A DNA stretch of 44,703 nucleotides from positions 1 through 44,703 of the IMG/VR virus record IMGVR_UViG_3300015189_000007. One strand, written 5' to 3'. Below, in pieces: positions 14,181-22,607 of the stretch. Numbering within the stretch: the first letter of the stretch is position 1; each line of letters begins with the position of its first letter. Both the position numbers and the translations under genes were made by a program. Source of the DNA: a virus. The notes under the pieces are model-generated. The model did not search any database and was not told the origin of the DNA. It saw only the letters and a program-made list of their open reading frames with translations.

Positions 14181-16861
14181 TCGAGCGCACCCCGGTCGTC
14201 AGGCACGTCCCCGAAGTCCTGGAAGCGCCGCAGCTGGTTAGCGAGCTCGAACGGATCGCGGGCCCGCACCAGACCGTCGACCTTCACGTCGATGTTCGTG
14301 ACCTTCGACGGACCGCCCGCCCCCCCGCCCGCCGGCTCGCCGATCACGTCTCGGACCATGCCGCTGCCGATGCCGCCAGGCGCGTACATGGCCATCGAGC
14401 CGATCGGTCCGCCGGCGATCTGCGGCACGAGGGATCCCGCGAAGGTCGAGGCGGCGCGCTCGGCGACGCCGAGCATGTCGAGGAGACCTGCGGCGATCCC
14501 TCCGCCGAGGTTCGATCCCCAGCCCTCGGGGCCGCCACCCTCGGACAGCGGCCCCATCTTCGCCGGCGACAGGATCTTCACGTAGTTCGAGACGACGAAC
14601 GCGAGATCCTTGGCCGCGTCCTCGACGAGGTAGGCCTTGCGCCGCATGCCGGCAGCCAGGCCCTTGGCGATGTTCTCGCCCGACGTCGTCGCCACGCTGA
14701 CCGGCCGGCGGAGCTCGGTATTGACGATGCCCTGGGTCCGCTCCGCCTGGGCTCGTACGTACGGGTCCTTGTCCTTCATGCCCTTCGCGAGGTTCTCGTT
14801 GGTCTCCTTGCCGATGTTGCCCGACTTGATGTGCAGCTGGCGCAGGCGCTCCTCGGCGGCCGCGCGCGTGGCCTCGGCCTGCATCCGGACGTCGTCGCGC
14901 TTGTCGTGCAGGCCCGCGGCGAGCTCCGTCGAGGTCAGGACGCCCGTCAGGTAGGCGATCTCGGTCGCCTTGTCCATCGTGGTCTCCTGCAGGGTGATGA
15001 GGTCCGCCAGGGCGGCCTGGACGACGCTCTGCTTCTCGGTGATGCCCCGGTAGAAGCCGCTGACGACCCTTCGGCCAGCGCTGGTCGCACCCACCACGGC
15101 GCCGAGCAATGCGCCGCCGAGGCCGCCCACCATCGCCTGGCCGGCGGCGGTGACCAGGGCCTGGCCGTTGCGGAGCGAATCGGCGGCGTCGGCCGGGACG
15201 CGCGACATGCCCGCCGTGACCTGGCCGTTGACCTTCTGGAGGGCGAGCTCGAGCGCCGGGATCTGCGATTCGATCCACTCGCCGTAGACCGGGTTCGCGC
15301 GGCCGGCGTTGTGGGCCAGCGAGCGCATCTGCTGGATGCCCTGCTCGAGGCCCTCGCGGGTACCGTCGGCGAGGATCCGCGCCGTCATCTCGCGGACCTT
15401 CGGCTTGGCGTCTTGCTCGATCTGCTTCTCGCCGAGGTCGGCGAGCACGAGCGCGATGACGACCGGGACCGCGATCGTGCCGATGGCGCCGAGGATCGCC
15501 TTCGCCAGGCCGGCCTTGGCGATCGCCTTCGGGAGCGCCTTCTTCATACCGGAGCCGATGCCGCCGGAGCTCGCCGCGCCGACCGTCTCGCCGGCGATCG
15601 TGGCCGGGATGAGCGAGCCGAGGATCGCCTTGACGATGCCGCGCTTGAGCAGCCCGCCGAGCTTCGTGAGGCCCTTGCCGGCGATGGCCCCGATCGTGCC
15701 GCCGAACAGGCGCGACAGGTTCACGAGCCCGCCCATGCCGCCGCCGAGCTCGTTGAGGGCGATGACGCCGGCGCCCAGGCTGTCGACGAACGGCCCGCCG
15801 ATCTCGAGCGCGGTCGCGCGGATCCCCGCGACCATCTTCTTGCCCTGGCTGACGGCCGACTTCATGCGTTCTTCGTACTGCGCCTGGGCGACCCCGCCCT
15901 CCTGAGACGCGGTCGTGATCTTCGCGAGCTCGGTGGCCGCCGCGGCCGCGTTCTCGCCGGTCGTCGCGAAGGCGAGGGTCAGGGCCTCGCTCGAGCCGAG
16001 CGCCTTGGCGAAGGATTCCTGGTTGCCGTTCGTGGCCTTCCGGAGCTCCTCGAGCGCGACGAGCAGGCCCTTCTCCTTCGCGAGCTCTGCGAAGTTGATC
16101 CCCGTTTCCTTCTGGATCTTGTTGAGCTCGGCGTTCGGCGTGAGCAGGGCGCTGATGGCGTTCTTGATCCGGGTCATCGCCTGGGACGCCGTGTCGCCCT
16201 TGAGGGTCATGATCGTGGTCGCGGCGGCGACCTCTTCGAGGGCGATGCCGGCCCCGGCGGCGATCGGCGCGACCTGGCTGATGCCCGAGGCGAGATCGGC
16301 GACCGTCGTCTTGCCGTCGGCCACCGCCTGCGCCCAGACGTCCATGACCCGGGTCGACTGGCGGGCCTCGAGGCCCCACGCGCCCATCGTCGACGTGAGC
16401 AGGTCGACGCCCTCGGCGGTCGTGCCGATGGCGCCCGTGGCAAGGATCGCCGAATCCTTGAGGACCTTGATCGCGTCCCCCGCGGGGATGCCCGCCGAGA
16501 TGAGGTCGTACAGCCCCGCCGTCAGGTCGTCGGTCGACTTGCCGGTCTCCTTCGAGAGATTGAGGACCTCCTGGCCCGTGGCCTTGAGCTGCTCGTCGGT
16601 CAGTTTCGCGACGGTGTTGATCGTCCGGAGCTGGTCCTCGAAGTTGGCCGCGCCGCCGATCGCGCCCGTGAACAGGGCGCCCGCCGCCGCGCCGCCGGCG
16701 GTGACGGCCCGGCTGATGTTCTGCGGCGAGAAGGCGGCCTTCATCCGGTCGCCGAGCGTCTTCTCGAGCTCGCCGCCGAAGCCCTTGACGTCCTTGCGGA
16801 CCTGGGTGAGGTCGCCGACGATCGCGACTGCGGCGTCGGCGACGGTCAGCGGCGCGGCCAC
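14177..16861 (-). CDS. Tail tape measure protein
   Basis: 894 residues. The N-terminal region (ATSAVVG-like start, then FGGELEKTLGDRMKAAFSPQNISRAVTAGG and AANFEDQLRTINTVAKLTDEQLKA) is the TP901-type tape measure core. Hydrophobic segments lie near 420-460 (GAIGTIAVPVVIALVLADLG). Several Ala/Lys/Glu-rich helices follow. At about 0.15 nm per residue the tail would be near 130 nm. The GTG at 16861 directly follows the stop of the frameshifted chaperone frame. Confidence 0.92.
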   Translation of the reverse strand: MAAPLTVADAAVAIVGDLTQVRKDVKGFGGELEKTLGDRMKAAFSPQNISRAVTAGGAAAGALFTGAIGGAANFEDQLRTINTVAKLTDEQLKATGQEVLNLSKETGKSTDDLTAGLYDLISAGIPAGDAIKVLKDSAILATGAIGTTAEGVDLLTSTMGAWGLEARQSTRVMDVWAQAVADGKTTVADLASGISQVAPIAAGAGIALEEVAAATTIMTLKGDTASQAMTRIKNAISALLTPNAELNKIQKETGINFAELAKEKGLLVALEELRKATNGNQESFAKALGSSEALTLAFATTGENAAAAATELAKITTASQEGGVAQAQYEERMKSAVSQGKKMVAGIRATALEIGGPFVDSLGAGVIALNELGGGMGGLVNLSRLFGGTIGAIAGKGLTKLGGLLKRGIVKAILGSLIPATIAGETVGAASSGGIGSGMKKALPKAIAKAGLAKAILGAIGTIAVPVVIALVLADLGEKQIEQDAKPKVREMTARILADGTREGLEQGIQQMRSLAHNAGRANPVYGEWIESQIPALELALQKVNGQVTAGMSRVPADAADSLRNGQALVTAAGQAMVGGLGGALLGAVVGATSAGRRVVSGFYRGITEKQSVVQAALADLITLQETTMDKATEIAYLTGVLTSTELAAGLHDKRDDVRMQAEATRAAAEERLRQLHIKSGNIGKETNENLAKGMKDKDPYVRAQAERTQGIVNTELRRPVSVATTSGENIAKGLAAGMRRKAYLVEDAAKDLAFVVSNYVKILSPAKMGPLSEGGGPEGWGSNLGGGIAAGLLDMLGVAERAASTFAGSLVPQIAGGPIGSMAMYAPGGIGSGMVRDVIGEPAGGGAGGPSKVTNIDVKVDGLVRARDPFELANQLRRFQDFGDVPDDRGALE

Positions 16862-16862
16862 G

Positions 16863-17617
16863 TCAGCCCTGGCCCTTGATCTTCACGTTGCCGGGCATGG
16901 CCGCGGCCATGCGGGCGAGGTTGACGGCCTGGGCGGCGGCGCTCGGGCGGCGGACGTCTCGGGTGCGGCGCGCGCGCTCGGCCGACCATCGCTGGAAGGT
17001 CTTCTTGCTGCGCGCGTTGAGCGCCCCCTGGGTCATGGCCACCGTCATCAGGTCCGCCTCGACGTCGGTCTCGCGACGGATGCGCCGTCTCGCCGATCTG
17101 AACAGCTCACGGAGCTGGCGCTCGCTGTACTCGTCCTCTAGCTCTCGACGGGAGCGTCCCCCCCAGTGGGCGTGGGCCCATTCCCAGAGATCCCCAGGGC
17201 CGGCAGCAGCTGCGCGAGCAGCGTCGGGAACTGCTGCGCGTCCGCCAAAAAAGGGAACGCCTCGGCGATGACCGCCTTGAGCGCCCGGTAGATCTCGCGC
17301 TCGCTGGCGTTCTCGCCGATCCACTTCGCGCCGCCGAGCCGGCCCTCCTTGTCGTACGCGACGAGGAGCTCGATCTGGATGTCGGTCGCGTCGGCGGTCA
17401 GCGCGAGCAGCTGCGCCCAGTCCTGCTCACCCCGGCTCTTGAGCGCGGCGACTTCCTTGCCGATGCGCTTGCCCATGGCCGTCTTCCAGGCCTTGTTGGC
17501 GTTGGCCGACAGCGGCTCCATGCTCTTCGCGATGCCCCCGAGCCGGACGACGATCGCGTCGAACGGGTCGGTCGTCGTCGTGGCCGCGGCCTCGGGGGCG
17601 TTCGTCCTGCCTGTCAT
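16863..17617 (-). CDS. Tail assembly chaperone, frameshifted long form (GT-type)
   Basis: Translation starts at 17617, shifts back one base at T-TTT-TTG (17252-17246) and continues in the second frame to the TGA at 16865-16863, giving about 251 residues. After the shift the frame reads FGGRAAVPDAARAAAAGPGD, then RRELEDEYSERQLRELFRSARRR, with no good start codon of its own. The second frame lies exactly one base back on the minus strand, as needed for a -1 shift. The tape measure gene follows at once, the standard position for lambda-like G/GT chaperones. Confidence 0.8.
17138..17617 (-). CDS. Tail assembly chaperone, short form (G-type)
   Basis: 159 residues, all-helical, with an acidic/aliphatic body (LAALTADATDIQIELLVAYDKEGRL-like segment in the middle) and a Gly/Pro-rich C-terminus. 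It lies between the major tail protein and the tape measure, where lambda gpG-type chaperones lie. The start has a Shine-Dalgarno GGAAGGAG upstream. It is the unshifted product; the slippery site is at codon 123-124. Confidence 0.85.
   Translation of the reverse strand: MTGRTNAPEAAATTTTDPFDAIVVRLGGIAKSMEPLSANANKAWKTAMGKRIGKEVAALKSRGEQDWAQLLALTADATDIQIELLVAYDKEGRLGGAKWIGENASEREIYRALKAVIAEAFPFLADAQQFPTLLAQLLPALGISGNGPTPTGGDAPVES
17246..17252 (-). promoter_or_regulatory. Slippery heptamer for -1 frameshifting (T TTT TTG)
   Basis: On the minus strand TTTTTTG is read in the zero frame as T TTT TTG, a canonical X XXY YYZ -1 site. CCC TTT just upstream (C CCT TTT) gives a second overlapping slip option. 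It is the only run of six T's in a coding frame that I noticed in this GC-rich window. Confidence 0.8.
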
Positions 17618-17636
17618 AGGTGCGAGGTGCTCCTTC

Positions 17637-18641
17637 CTACTCGATCTCGATCGAGAACGGCGCCACGGTCGGCGTGGCCGGGTCGTACTGGCCGATGAGG
17701 GAGAGAGACAGGCCCGACATGGCCTCGTCGTCGAGGTCCATCTCGATCGGCTCCGTCGAGAGGGCGTCGAAGATCGTCACGGTCATCAGCCGACCGTCGA
17801 GCCCCGGGCCGATGGCGACGACGTCGTGGTAGGCCGCCGAGGGCACGCGCCCGGGCGTCCAGGTGAGGAGCGTGGTCCCGGCGTCGACGACCTGGAGGAT
17901 CGCGTCGCCCGTGTCGTGGGCCATCGTCAGGGCGGCGGCGAGGGTGAGGCCGGTGCCGCCGCTGCCGGAGGTGCCGACCACGGTGATGGCGCGGATCTCG
18001 GTCTCGCCGACGTCGCCGACCTTGAGGAACTCGCCGACGGTGTAGGCCGGGATCAGCACGCCGGCGGTGATGTCGGTCGTGAAGTCGATCGCAGCGCCGC
18101 CCGAGGTGAGCGACAGCTGCAGGGTCGTCGCCGCGAGGTTCGCCGCGATCACGAAGTACGGGGTCAGCGCGGCCAGGCCGGCGCCGCCCGTGATGCTCTC
18201 GAACATGACCCGCTGGCCGGCCACGAAGCCGTGCGCGGTGGCGGTGTCGACGATGTCGTCGACGGCCGCGGACGGGTTGGCGAGCGCCGTGCCAGGGAAC
18301 TTGATGACGGTCGCACCGGCGGCGACGTCGGCCGCGAGGACCTCGTCATGGCCGCTGGCGGTCGTCGCGCCCGTGCCGACGGCGGAGGTGGCGCCAGGCA
18401 TCGCCCAGGCCATCTTGACGGCCGTGAGCTCGTTGACCATGACCTCGAGCCGCGGGATGACGCGGCGGATGATGGTGGTCCCCTTGATGGGGCCCTTCGC
18501 GTTCTTGAACTGCGGCGTGTAGGCCTCGACGTCGAACGCCAGCTTCGGCGCCTCGAGCGTCCCGCCGACCTCGACGCCGCCGATGGTCAGCGACGTCGGA
18601 GCTCCGAAGTACATCGCTTCGGGCACGATGATGGTGGACAT
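17637..18641 (-). CDS. Major tail (tube) protein
   Basis: 334 residues. The outer parts (1-90 and 265-334) form the tube fold (PTSLTIGGVEVGGTLEAPKLAFDVEAYTPQFKNAKGP and SIEIE end). Residues about 105-260 form an inserted domain with the motif TPYFVIAANLAATTLQLSLTSGGAAIDFTTD that decorates many phage tail proteins. It sits upstream of the chaperones in the order expected for siphoviruses. The insert makes it longer than a minimal tube protein. Confidence 0.85.
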   Translation of the reverse strand: MSTIIVPEAMYFGAPTSLTIGGVEVGGTLEAPKLAFDVEAYTPQFKNAKGPIKGTTIIRRVIPRLEVMVNELTAVKMAWAMPGATSAVGTGATTASGHDEVLAADVAAGATVIKFPGTALANPSAAVDDIVDTATAHGFVAGQRVMFESITGGAGLAALTPYFVIAANLAATTLQLSLTSGGAAIDFTTDITAGVLIPAYTVGEFLKVGDVGETEIRAITVVGTSGSGGTGLTLAAALTMAHDTGDAILQVVDAGTTLLTWTPGRVPSAAYHDVVAIGPGLDGRLMTVTIFDALSTEPIEMDLDDEAMSGLSLSLIGQYDPATPTVAPFSIEIE

Positions 18642-18668
18642 TCAGTCTCTCCCTTGGTCTTCCGTTGC

Positions 18669-19097
18669 CTACCCGATCGCCCGATCGGCCATGTACACGT
18701 CGAACACCCCGAACGCCCGCCACCAGGCGGTGTCGGGCTCCTGGACGGGCCGCTGCAGCCCGGTCTCGTCGAAGATCCGCCAGACGCCGACCCACTCCCC
18801 GTCGACGAGGATCCGGATGGGCCCGGCGCCATGCAGCGCGGCCGACGCCAGGCGCCACAGCCGCGCAGCCTGGCCGGCGGTCACGGCCGTGAGCGACAGC
18901 GACACACGGCTCGGCAACATCGCTCCGCCGCTCCGGGCCCGGGTGTCGCCGCCCTCGGCGAGGATCCCGAACGGCGGCTCGTCGCCGTCCTGGCGGGCGT
19001 CCTTGATCTGGACGTCCTCGAGGTCGGTGTCGACGACGCGCGAGATGAGGACGGCACGCAGGGTCGCCACCGGATCCGGAACCTCGATGACGGTCAC
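18669..19097 (-). CDS. Tail terminator / tail completion protein
   Basis: 142 residues. VATLRAVLISRVVDTDLEDVQIKD, beta strands and a C-terminal WWRAFGVFDVYMA suggest the tail-terminator fold. Its position, between the HK97 gp10-like protein and the major tail protein, fits a terminator that stops tube growth. GTG start coupled by GTGA. Confidence 0.6.
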   Translation of the reverse strand: MTVIEVPDPVATLRAVLISRVVDTDLEDVQIKDARQDGDEPPFGILAEGGDTRARSGGAMLPSRVSLSLTAVTAGQAARLWRLASAALHGAGPIRILVDGEWVGVWRIFDETGLQRPVQEPDTAWWRAFGVFDVYMADRAIG

Positions 19098-19528
19098 TGG
19101 CCGAGCCGCCGGCGCGCGCCAGCGCGGATCAGTGCGGAGGCCTGCCCCTTGACGTCGTTCCAGCCCTCGAGGAGGAACGGACGGGCGGTCATCCGGGTGG
19201 TGCCGTCGTGGACCCAGAAGCCGTAGCCCGAGTTGGTCCCGATGTAGAGCACGATCCCCATGCGCGGGACGTAATCGGGGATCTCGTTGCCGTTCTCGTC
19301 GGCGCCTTTCGAACTGACCCGCCGGCCGTCGAGGTAGACCACGAAGTGGATCGATCGACGGAGCGTGCCGCCGACCTTTTGGCTCGGGTCGAAGCTGCGG
19401 AAGCCGCCGCGGACCGGCGTGTGGCCCTTGACGGCCGTCTCGCCGGCGAGGCCGAGGTTGACGAAGCCGTAGGCGACCGCCTCCTCGAGCTGGCCGAACT
19501 CGCGCTCCCGGATCCGGACCTGCGTCAC
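19094..19528 (-). CDS. HK97 gp10-like head-tail/tail component
   Basis: 144 residues with the family pattern: an N-terminal helix (REREFGQLEEAVAYGFVNLGLAGETAVKGHTPVRGGF) followed by a beta part (TLRRSIHFVVYLDGRRV, NSGYGFWVHDGTTRMTARPFLL). It acts at the head-tail join or at tail initiation in related phages. GTG start overlapping the preceding stop. Confidence 0.75.
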   Translation of the reverse strand: MTQVRIREREFGQLEEAVAYGFVNLGLAGETAVKGHTPVRGGFRSFDPSQKVGGTLRRSIHFVVYLDGRRVSSKGADENGNEIPDYVPRMGIVLYIGTNSGYGFWVHDGTTRMTARPFLLEGWNDVKGQASALIRAGARRRLGQ

Positions 19529-19863
19529 GGCGTCACCTCGACGAGGTCGATCTCGAGGTGCTTGCCGCGCGCGGCCGCGTCACGCGGGGTGCCGACGACC
19601 TCGTACAGGTGGGCGCTCTCCTGGAGGATGTCCCTGGCGGTAATGACGGCCGCGATGTCGACGAAGCCGAGCGCGTCGCTGACAGCCGGACCCGCCCCCC
19701 CGCCGGTCTCGACCTCCCGGCTCGAGCGCGGCTGGATCCAGCCCCGGACGCTGGTCGCGTCGGGTTCCCAGGTGTCGTTCCGCTGGCCACGCGAATCGGT
19801 CGAGCCGCCAGTGGTCCAGCGGTGGATGGCGATGTCGTGACGGAAGCGGCTGGCGATCCCCAT
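19525..19863 (-). CDS. Head closure / head-tail adaptor protein
   Basis: 112 residues: an N-terminal HDIAIHRWTTGGSTDSRGQRNDTWEP and a C-terminal YEVVGTPRDAAARGKHLEIDLVEV match the small beta-barrel head-closure proteins of SPP1 gp16 type. Gene order (connector, closure, gp10-like, terminator, tube) supports it. Confidence 0.7.
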   Translation of the reverse strand: MGIASRFRHDIAIHRWTTGGSTDSRGQRNDTWEPDATSVRGWIQPRSSREVETGGGAGPAVSDALGFVDIAAVITARDILQESAHLYEVVGTPRDAAARGKHLEIDLVEVTP

Positions 19864-20438
19864 CAGCGGACCACCCCGCCGCCCGTGATGTGCTTGATCC
19901 CGAGCAGCATCCGGATGACGTTGCGCGGCGGCTGGCCGGCGAGGGTCGCCCAGTAGCTCTCGGCGTCGTCGCCGGTGTGGTACGACGAGAGGCCGTATTC
20001 CCGGTCACGCTCGTCCCAGCGGGCCTTGCCCCACTCGAGCGCGGCCAGGGGCGCCACGGCCGGGATCGCGCCCGTGACGTCGTAGATGACCCGGACGTAC
20101 TCCGGCGTCGGCCGGATCCGGATGCGCCCGCGCTCGGCATCCTCGAGGCGCCAGCGCTCGACGTCGTAGGCGTCCTCGTCGGTGCCGTCGAAGTTCTGCC
20201 TGGCGATGCTGGTCACCGAGCTGACCGGGACGTGCCGGAGCGTGAACTCCTGCGCCCCGGCCAGCCGGTAGACCTCGTCGTACGTGGCGCCCTCGTCGCC
20301 TTCGAAGTCCCGCCCCGTGATCCGCCGGATCTCCGCGTTGATCGCGTCGAACAGCTTGCTCACGAGGTCGACCTCGGGGTCGGTCGCACCGACCCCGAGA
20401 TGGTCGCGGAACACTTCGAACTCGACGACGTTGCCCAC
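19863..20438 (-). CDS. Head-tail connector (adaptor) protein
   Basis: 191 residues. FRDHLGVGATDPEVDLVSKLFDAINAEIRRITGRDF is the helical start of gp6/gp15-like adaptor proteins; the middle has the inserted beta strands (VYRLAGAQEFTLRHVPVSSVTSI) usual in this family; the C-terminus is helical (PPRNVIRMLLGIKHI). It forms a ring below the portal. GTG start. Confidence 0.8.
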   Translation of the reverse strand: MGNVVEFEVFRDHLGVGATDPEVDLVSKLFDAINAEIRRITGRDFEGDEGATYDEVYRLAGAQEFTLRHVPVSSVTSIARQNFDGTDEDAYDVERWRLEDAERGRIRIRPTPEYVRVIYDVTGAIPAVAPLAALEWGKARWDERDREYGLSSYHTGDDAESYWATLAGQPPRNVIRMLLGIKHITGGGVVR

Positions 20439-20441
20439 GGG

Positions 20442-21161
20442 CTAGGCCTTGGTGGCCTTGGCGCTCTCGGGCAGGTCGCCCAGGGTCACCGCACCCGTGT
20501 TGCTCGAGGGCGGCGTGTCGGCCTCCCCGGACGACCCAGCGTCCGGATCGTCGGCCGACGTGCTGCCGCCCTGATCGCTCCCGCCGGAGCTCGAGGCCTG
20601 CGCCGCGGCAGCCTCCTCGGCGAGTCGCTCGTCCTCGGCCGCGATCGCCGCCTCGATGGCGGGTCGGTTGACGCCGACGACCTTGAGCCCGAGCTCGATC
20701 GCCCGGGCCTTGACGTCCGCGAACGGCACCGGCTGGTCCGTGTTCGCGGCGGTCGACGTCGGATCGGCGAGCGGAGCCGTCATCGCCTGGCGGCGCTTGA
20801 GCTCCTTCTCGATCCGCGCGCGGACCTTGTCGATCGTCGTCTTGGTGGCGATGGTCAGACCGAGCAGCTTCGCGTAGGCGAGCAGCTCGGGCTTCGTCGC
20901 CTTCGCGACGTCGATCTGCTGGGGCGTCTCTTCCGCCAGCGGAGCCCGGCCCTGGTCCCGTGGGACCTGGAGCGCGGTGTTTTCGCGCGGAACGTCGTCC
21001 ACGTCGCCTTCGGTGACCGCGGGATCCTCGAGCAGGATCCTCGCGGTCGCCGCGTCGACAAGGAACGATGCACCACCCAGGACGTGTCGCCGCGCCCCGG
21101 CACCGTCGCGGAAGCTCAGGGAGCCCCCGCCGGCGTACCGGAGCGCCTTCTCGCTGGCCAT
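20442..21161 (-). CDS. SAP/HeH-like protein between capsid and connector genes
   Basis: 239 residues. The first 65 residues look beta-rich (LRYAGGGSLSFRDGAG, GASFLVDAATARILLED). Residues about 84-120 (DVAKATKPELLAYAKLLGLTIATKTTIDKVRARIEKEL) resemble the helix-extended-helix SAP/Rho-N motif that binds nucleic acid. A second similar unit may lie near 145-175. The tail is low-complexity Ser/Gly/Asp. A weak parS-like site lies in the coding sequence. Its role in the virion is unknown. Confidence 0.65.
   Translation of the reverse strand: MASEKALRYAGGGSLSFRDGAGARRHVLGGASFLVDAATARILLEDPAVTEGDVDDVPRENTALQVPRDQGRAPLAEETPQQIDVAKATKPELLAYAKLLGLTIATKTTIDKVRARIEKELKRRQAMTAPLADPTSTAANTDQPVPFADVKARAIELGLKVVGVNRPAIEAAIAAEDERLAEEAAAAQASSSGGSDQGGSTSADDPDAGSSGEADTPPSSNTGAVTLGDLPESAKATKA
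20980..20993. repeat. parS-like palindrome, site 2 (weak)
   Basis: TTTTCGCGCGGAAC matches the site in the ParB-like gene (GTTTCTCGCGGAAC) at 12 of 14 positions. It lies in the coding sequence of the SAP-like protein. Weakest of the five sites. Confidence 0.35.
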
Positions 21162-21163
21162 GC

Positions 21164-22114
21164 CTAGACGACCAGGCCGTACACGTCGACGATCGCGTCG
21201 GTCTCTTCGATGATCGGGTCCGTCGCCAGGAACCAGGCGTAGAAGCGCTTGTCCTGGCGGATGGCCTCGCGGCCCTCCGTGGTCTTGCGGTAGCGCACGT
21301 CGCGCCGCGTCACGACGACGAAGTTCTTGGGGTCGGCCAGGAGCAGGCGGGTCGACGGCATCGAGGGGACCTCGAGGTAGCCGACGCCATTCGGGAGCTT
21401 GACCGCGCCGGCCGTCAGCGCGGCGTCGCCGGCGTTGGTGGCCCGGTCGGTCAGGTACTCGAGGTAGCTCGCGAAGACGCTCGCGTTCCCGATGAACTTG
21501 AGCCGGCCGCCCGACTTGAACTTCTGGGGCATCGCCGCGAGGGCGGCGAAGAACTGGCCCTTCGTGACGGCGCCGGCGTCGATCGTCGCGCCGTTGATCC
21601 GATGCGCCCCGCTGCCGCCGGCGGCCAGCTGCTCGAGCCAGCCCTCGTTGAGCTTGAGGAACGGATCGGAGGTCAGCGATTCGTCGCCGTTGAAGTGCAG
21701 GTCCTCGAGGTCGCGGCCGATCTGGTCGCTGACGGTGTTGACCCAGTGGTCCTCGAAGCCCTCGCCCTCGATGTTGTCCTCGAACACCTCTTCGGTGATC
21801 TCGGTGTCGGCGCGGTAGCGCTTGACCGCGTACTCGACCTCGCCGAATTCCGGCTTGACCAGCGTCGCGTCATCGACGTTCTCGGTCTTCTTGCGAAGGA
21901 TCCGGCTCGCGATGCCGAGCTTGCTGATCGAGCCCTCGGAGCCACGCCGACGCTCGTTGCGCTGGGCCTGGCTGAACGCGGTCGCGTCGTACACGCGATC
22001 GAGGAACGCGCTGGACTGCTCCGGCGAGAGCAGGTTCGCTCCCGCCGTGCCGACCGAGTCGGTCGTGACCGTGCCGGCCGCCTTGCGGAGCAGGGCCTGG
22101 TTGCTCATCACCAT
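21164..22114 (-). CDS. Major capsid protein (HK97 fold)
   Basis: 316 residues. The N-arm (SNQALLRKAAGTVTTDSVGTAGANLLSPEQSSAFLDRVYDATAF), E-loop (VEYAVKRYRADTEITEEVFEDNIEGEGFEDHWVNTVSDQIGRDLEDLHFNG) and the C-terminal P-domain (LLLADPKNFVVVTRRDVRYRKTTEGREAIRQDKRFYAWF) follow the pattern of HK97-like capsid proteins. A GAGGGAG ribosome site lies 7 nt before ATG 22114. Protease and scaffold genes are upstream, as required for prohead maturation. Confidence 0.9.
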   Translation of the reverse strand: MVMSNQALLRKAAGTVTTDSVGTAGANLLSPEQSSAFLDRVYDATAFSQAQRNERRRGSEGSISKLGIASRILRKKTENVDDATLVKPEFGEVEYAVKRYRADTEITEEVFEDNIEGEGFEDHWVNTVSDQIGRDLEDLHFNGDESLTSDPFLKLNEGWLEQLAAGGSGAHRINGATIDAGAVTKGQFFAALAAMPQKFKSGGRLKFIGNASVFASYLEYLTDRATNAGDAALTAGAVKLPNGVGYLEVPSMPSTRLLLADPKNFVVVTRRDVRYRKTTEGREAIRQDKRFYAWFLATDPIIEETDAIVDVYGLVV

Positions 22115-22157
22115 GGTGTGTGTCTCCCTCGCGGCGCTCGGCCGCCTTCTCAGGTGC

Positions 22158-22580
22158 CTAGAGCTCGCCGTTGTCCGCGAGGCGGGCGTACTCGACGAAC
22201 GCCCGGGCGATCCCGGTCGTCGCGTCCGCGGCGCCCGGGGTGTAGTAGACGTAGATGTCCTGGTCGGCCGTCAGGGCCGCGAACGGCAGCCCGGGCGTCG
22301 CCTGGCCGTACACGCCCGGCGTGCCCTCGGTGACGGTCGGGACGTAGTCGTCGGCCGTGCCGGCGGCGATCGCGCCGTAGCCGACGGTGATGAGGTTCGA
22401 GGTCCCGGCGTTGAACGCCTCGAGGACCTCGACCCAGGCGGCCAGGATCACCGCGCCCGCGGGGAGCGAGCAGATGAGCTGTCGCGCGTCCGCGGCCGAG
22501 AAGTCGATCTCGGCTTCGGCGACCGAGGTCGCGCCGGCGGCCCCGGCGTGGTAGGGACGGGTACGGAGTCCGGTGGTCAC
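22158..22580 (-). CDS. Virion structural protein, possible decoration protein
   Basis: 140 residues, Ala/Thr/Gly-rich and beta-strand-rich, no Lys at all in most of its length. It lies directly upstream of the capsid gene, and a GTG start is preceded by AAGGAG. Position and composition fit a capsid decoration protein, but no family is recognised. Confidence 0.55.
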   Translation of the reverse strand: MTTGLRTRPYHAGAAGATSVAEAEIDFSAADARQLICSLPAGAVILAAWVEVLEAFNAGTSNLITVGYGAIAAGTADDYVPTVTEGTPGVYGQATPGLPFAALTADQDIYVYYTPGAADATTGIARAFVEYARLADNGEL

Positions 22581-22607
22581 GTGTATCTCCTTGGTTGCGC
22601 TCGCGCG

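Noticed and set aside
14162-16879. A 905-codon plus-strand open frame opposite the tape measure
   Set aside because: It is an antisense shadow caused by high GC and codon bias; the residues are Arg/Ala/Asp runs without fold, and the minus-strand protein is a clear tape measure.
16863-17324. A separate gene starting at 17324 in the second chaperone frame
   Set aside because: Its first residues are Arg-rich and match the antisense-type composition; the coherent part begins exactly after the slippery site, so it is the shifted extension.
20404-20412. TCGCGGAAC half-site resembling a parS-like arm
   Set aside because: Only one arm is present; the other five positions do not form an inverted repeat, so it was not counted as a sixth site.
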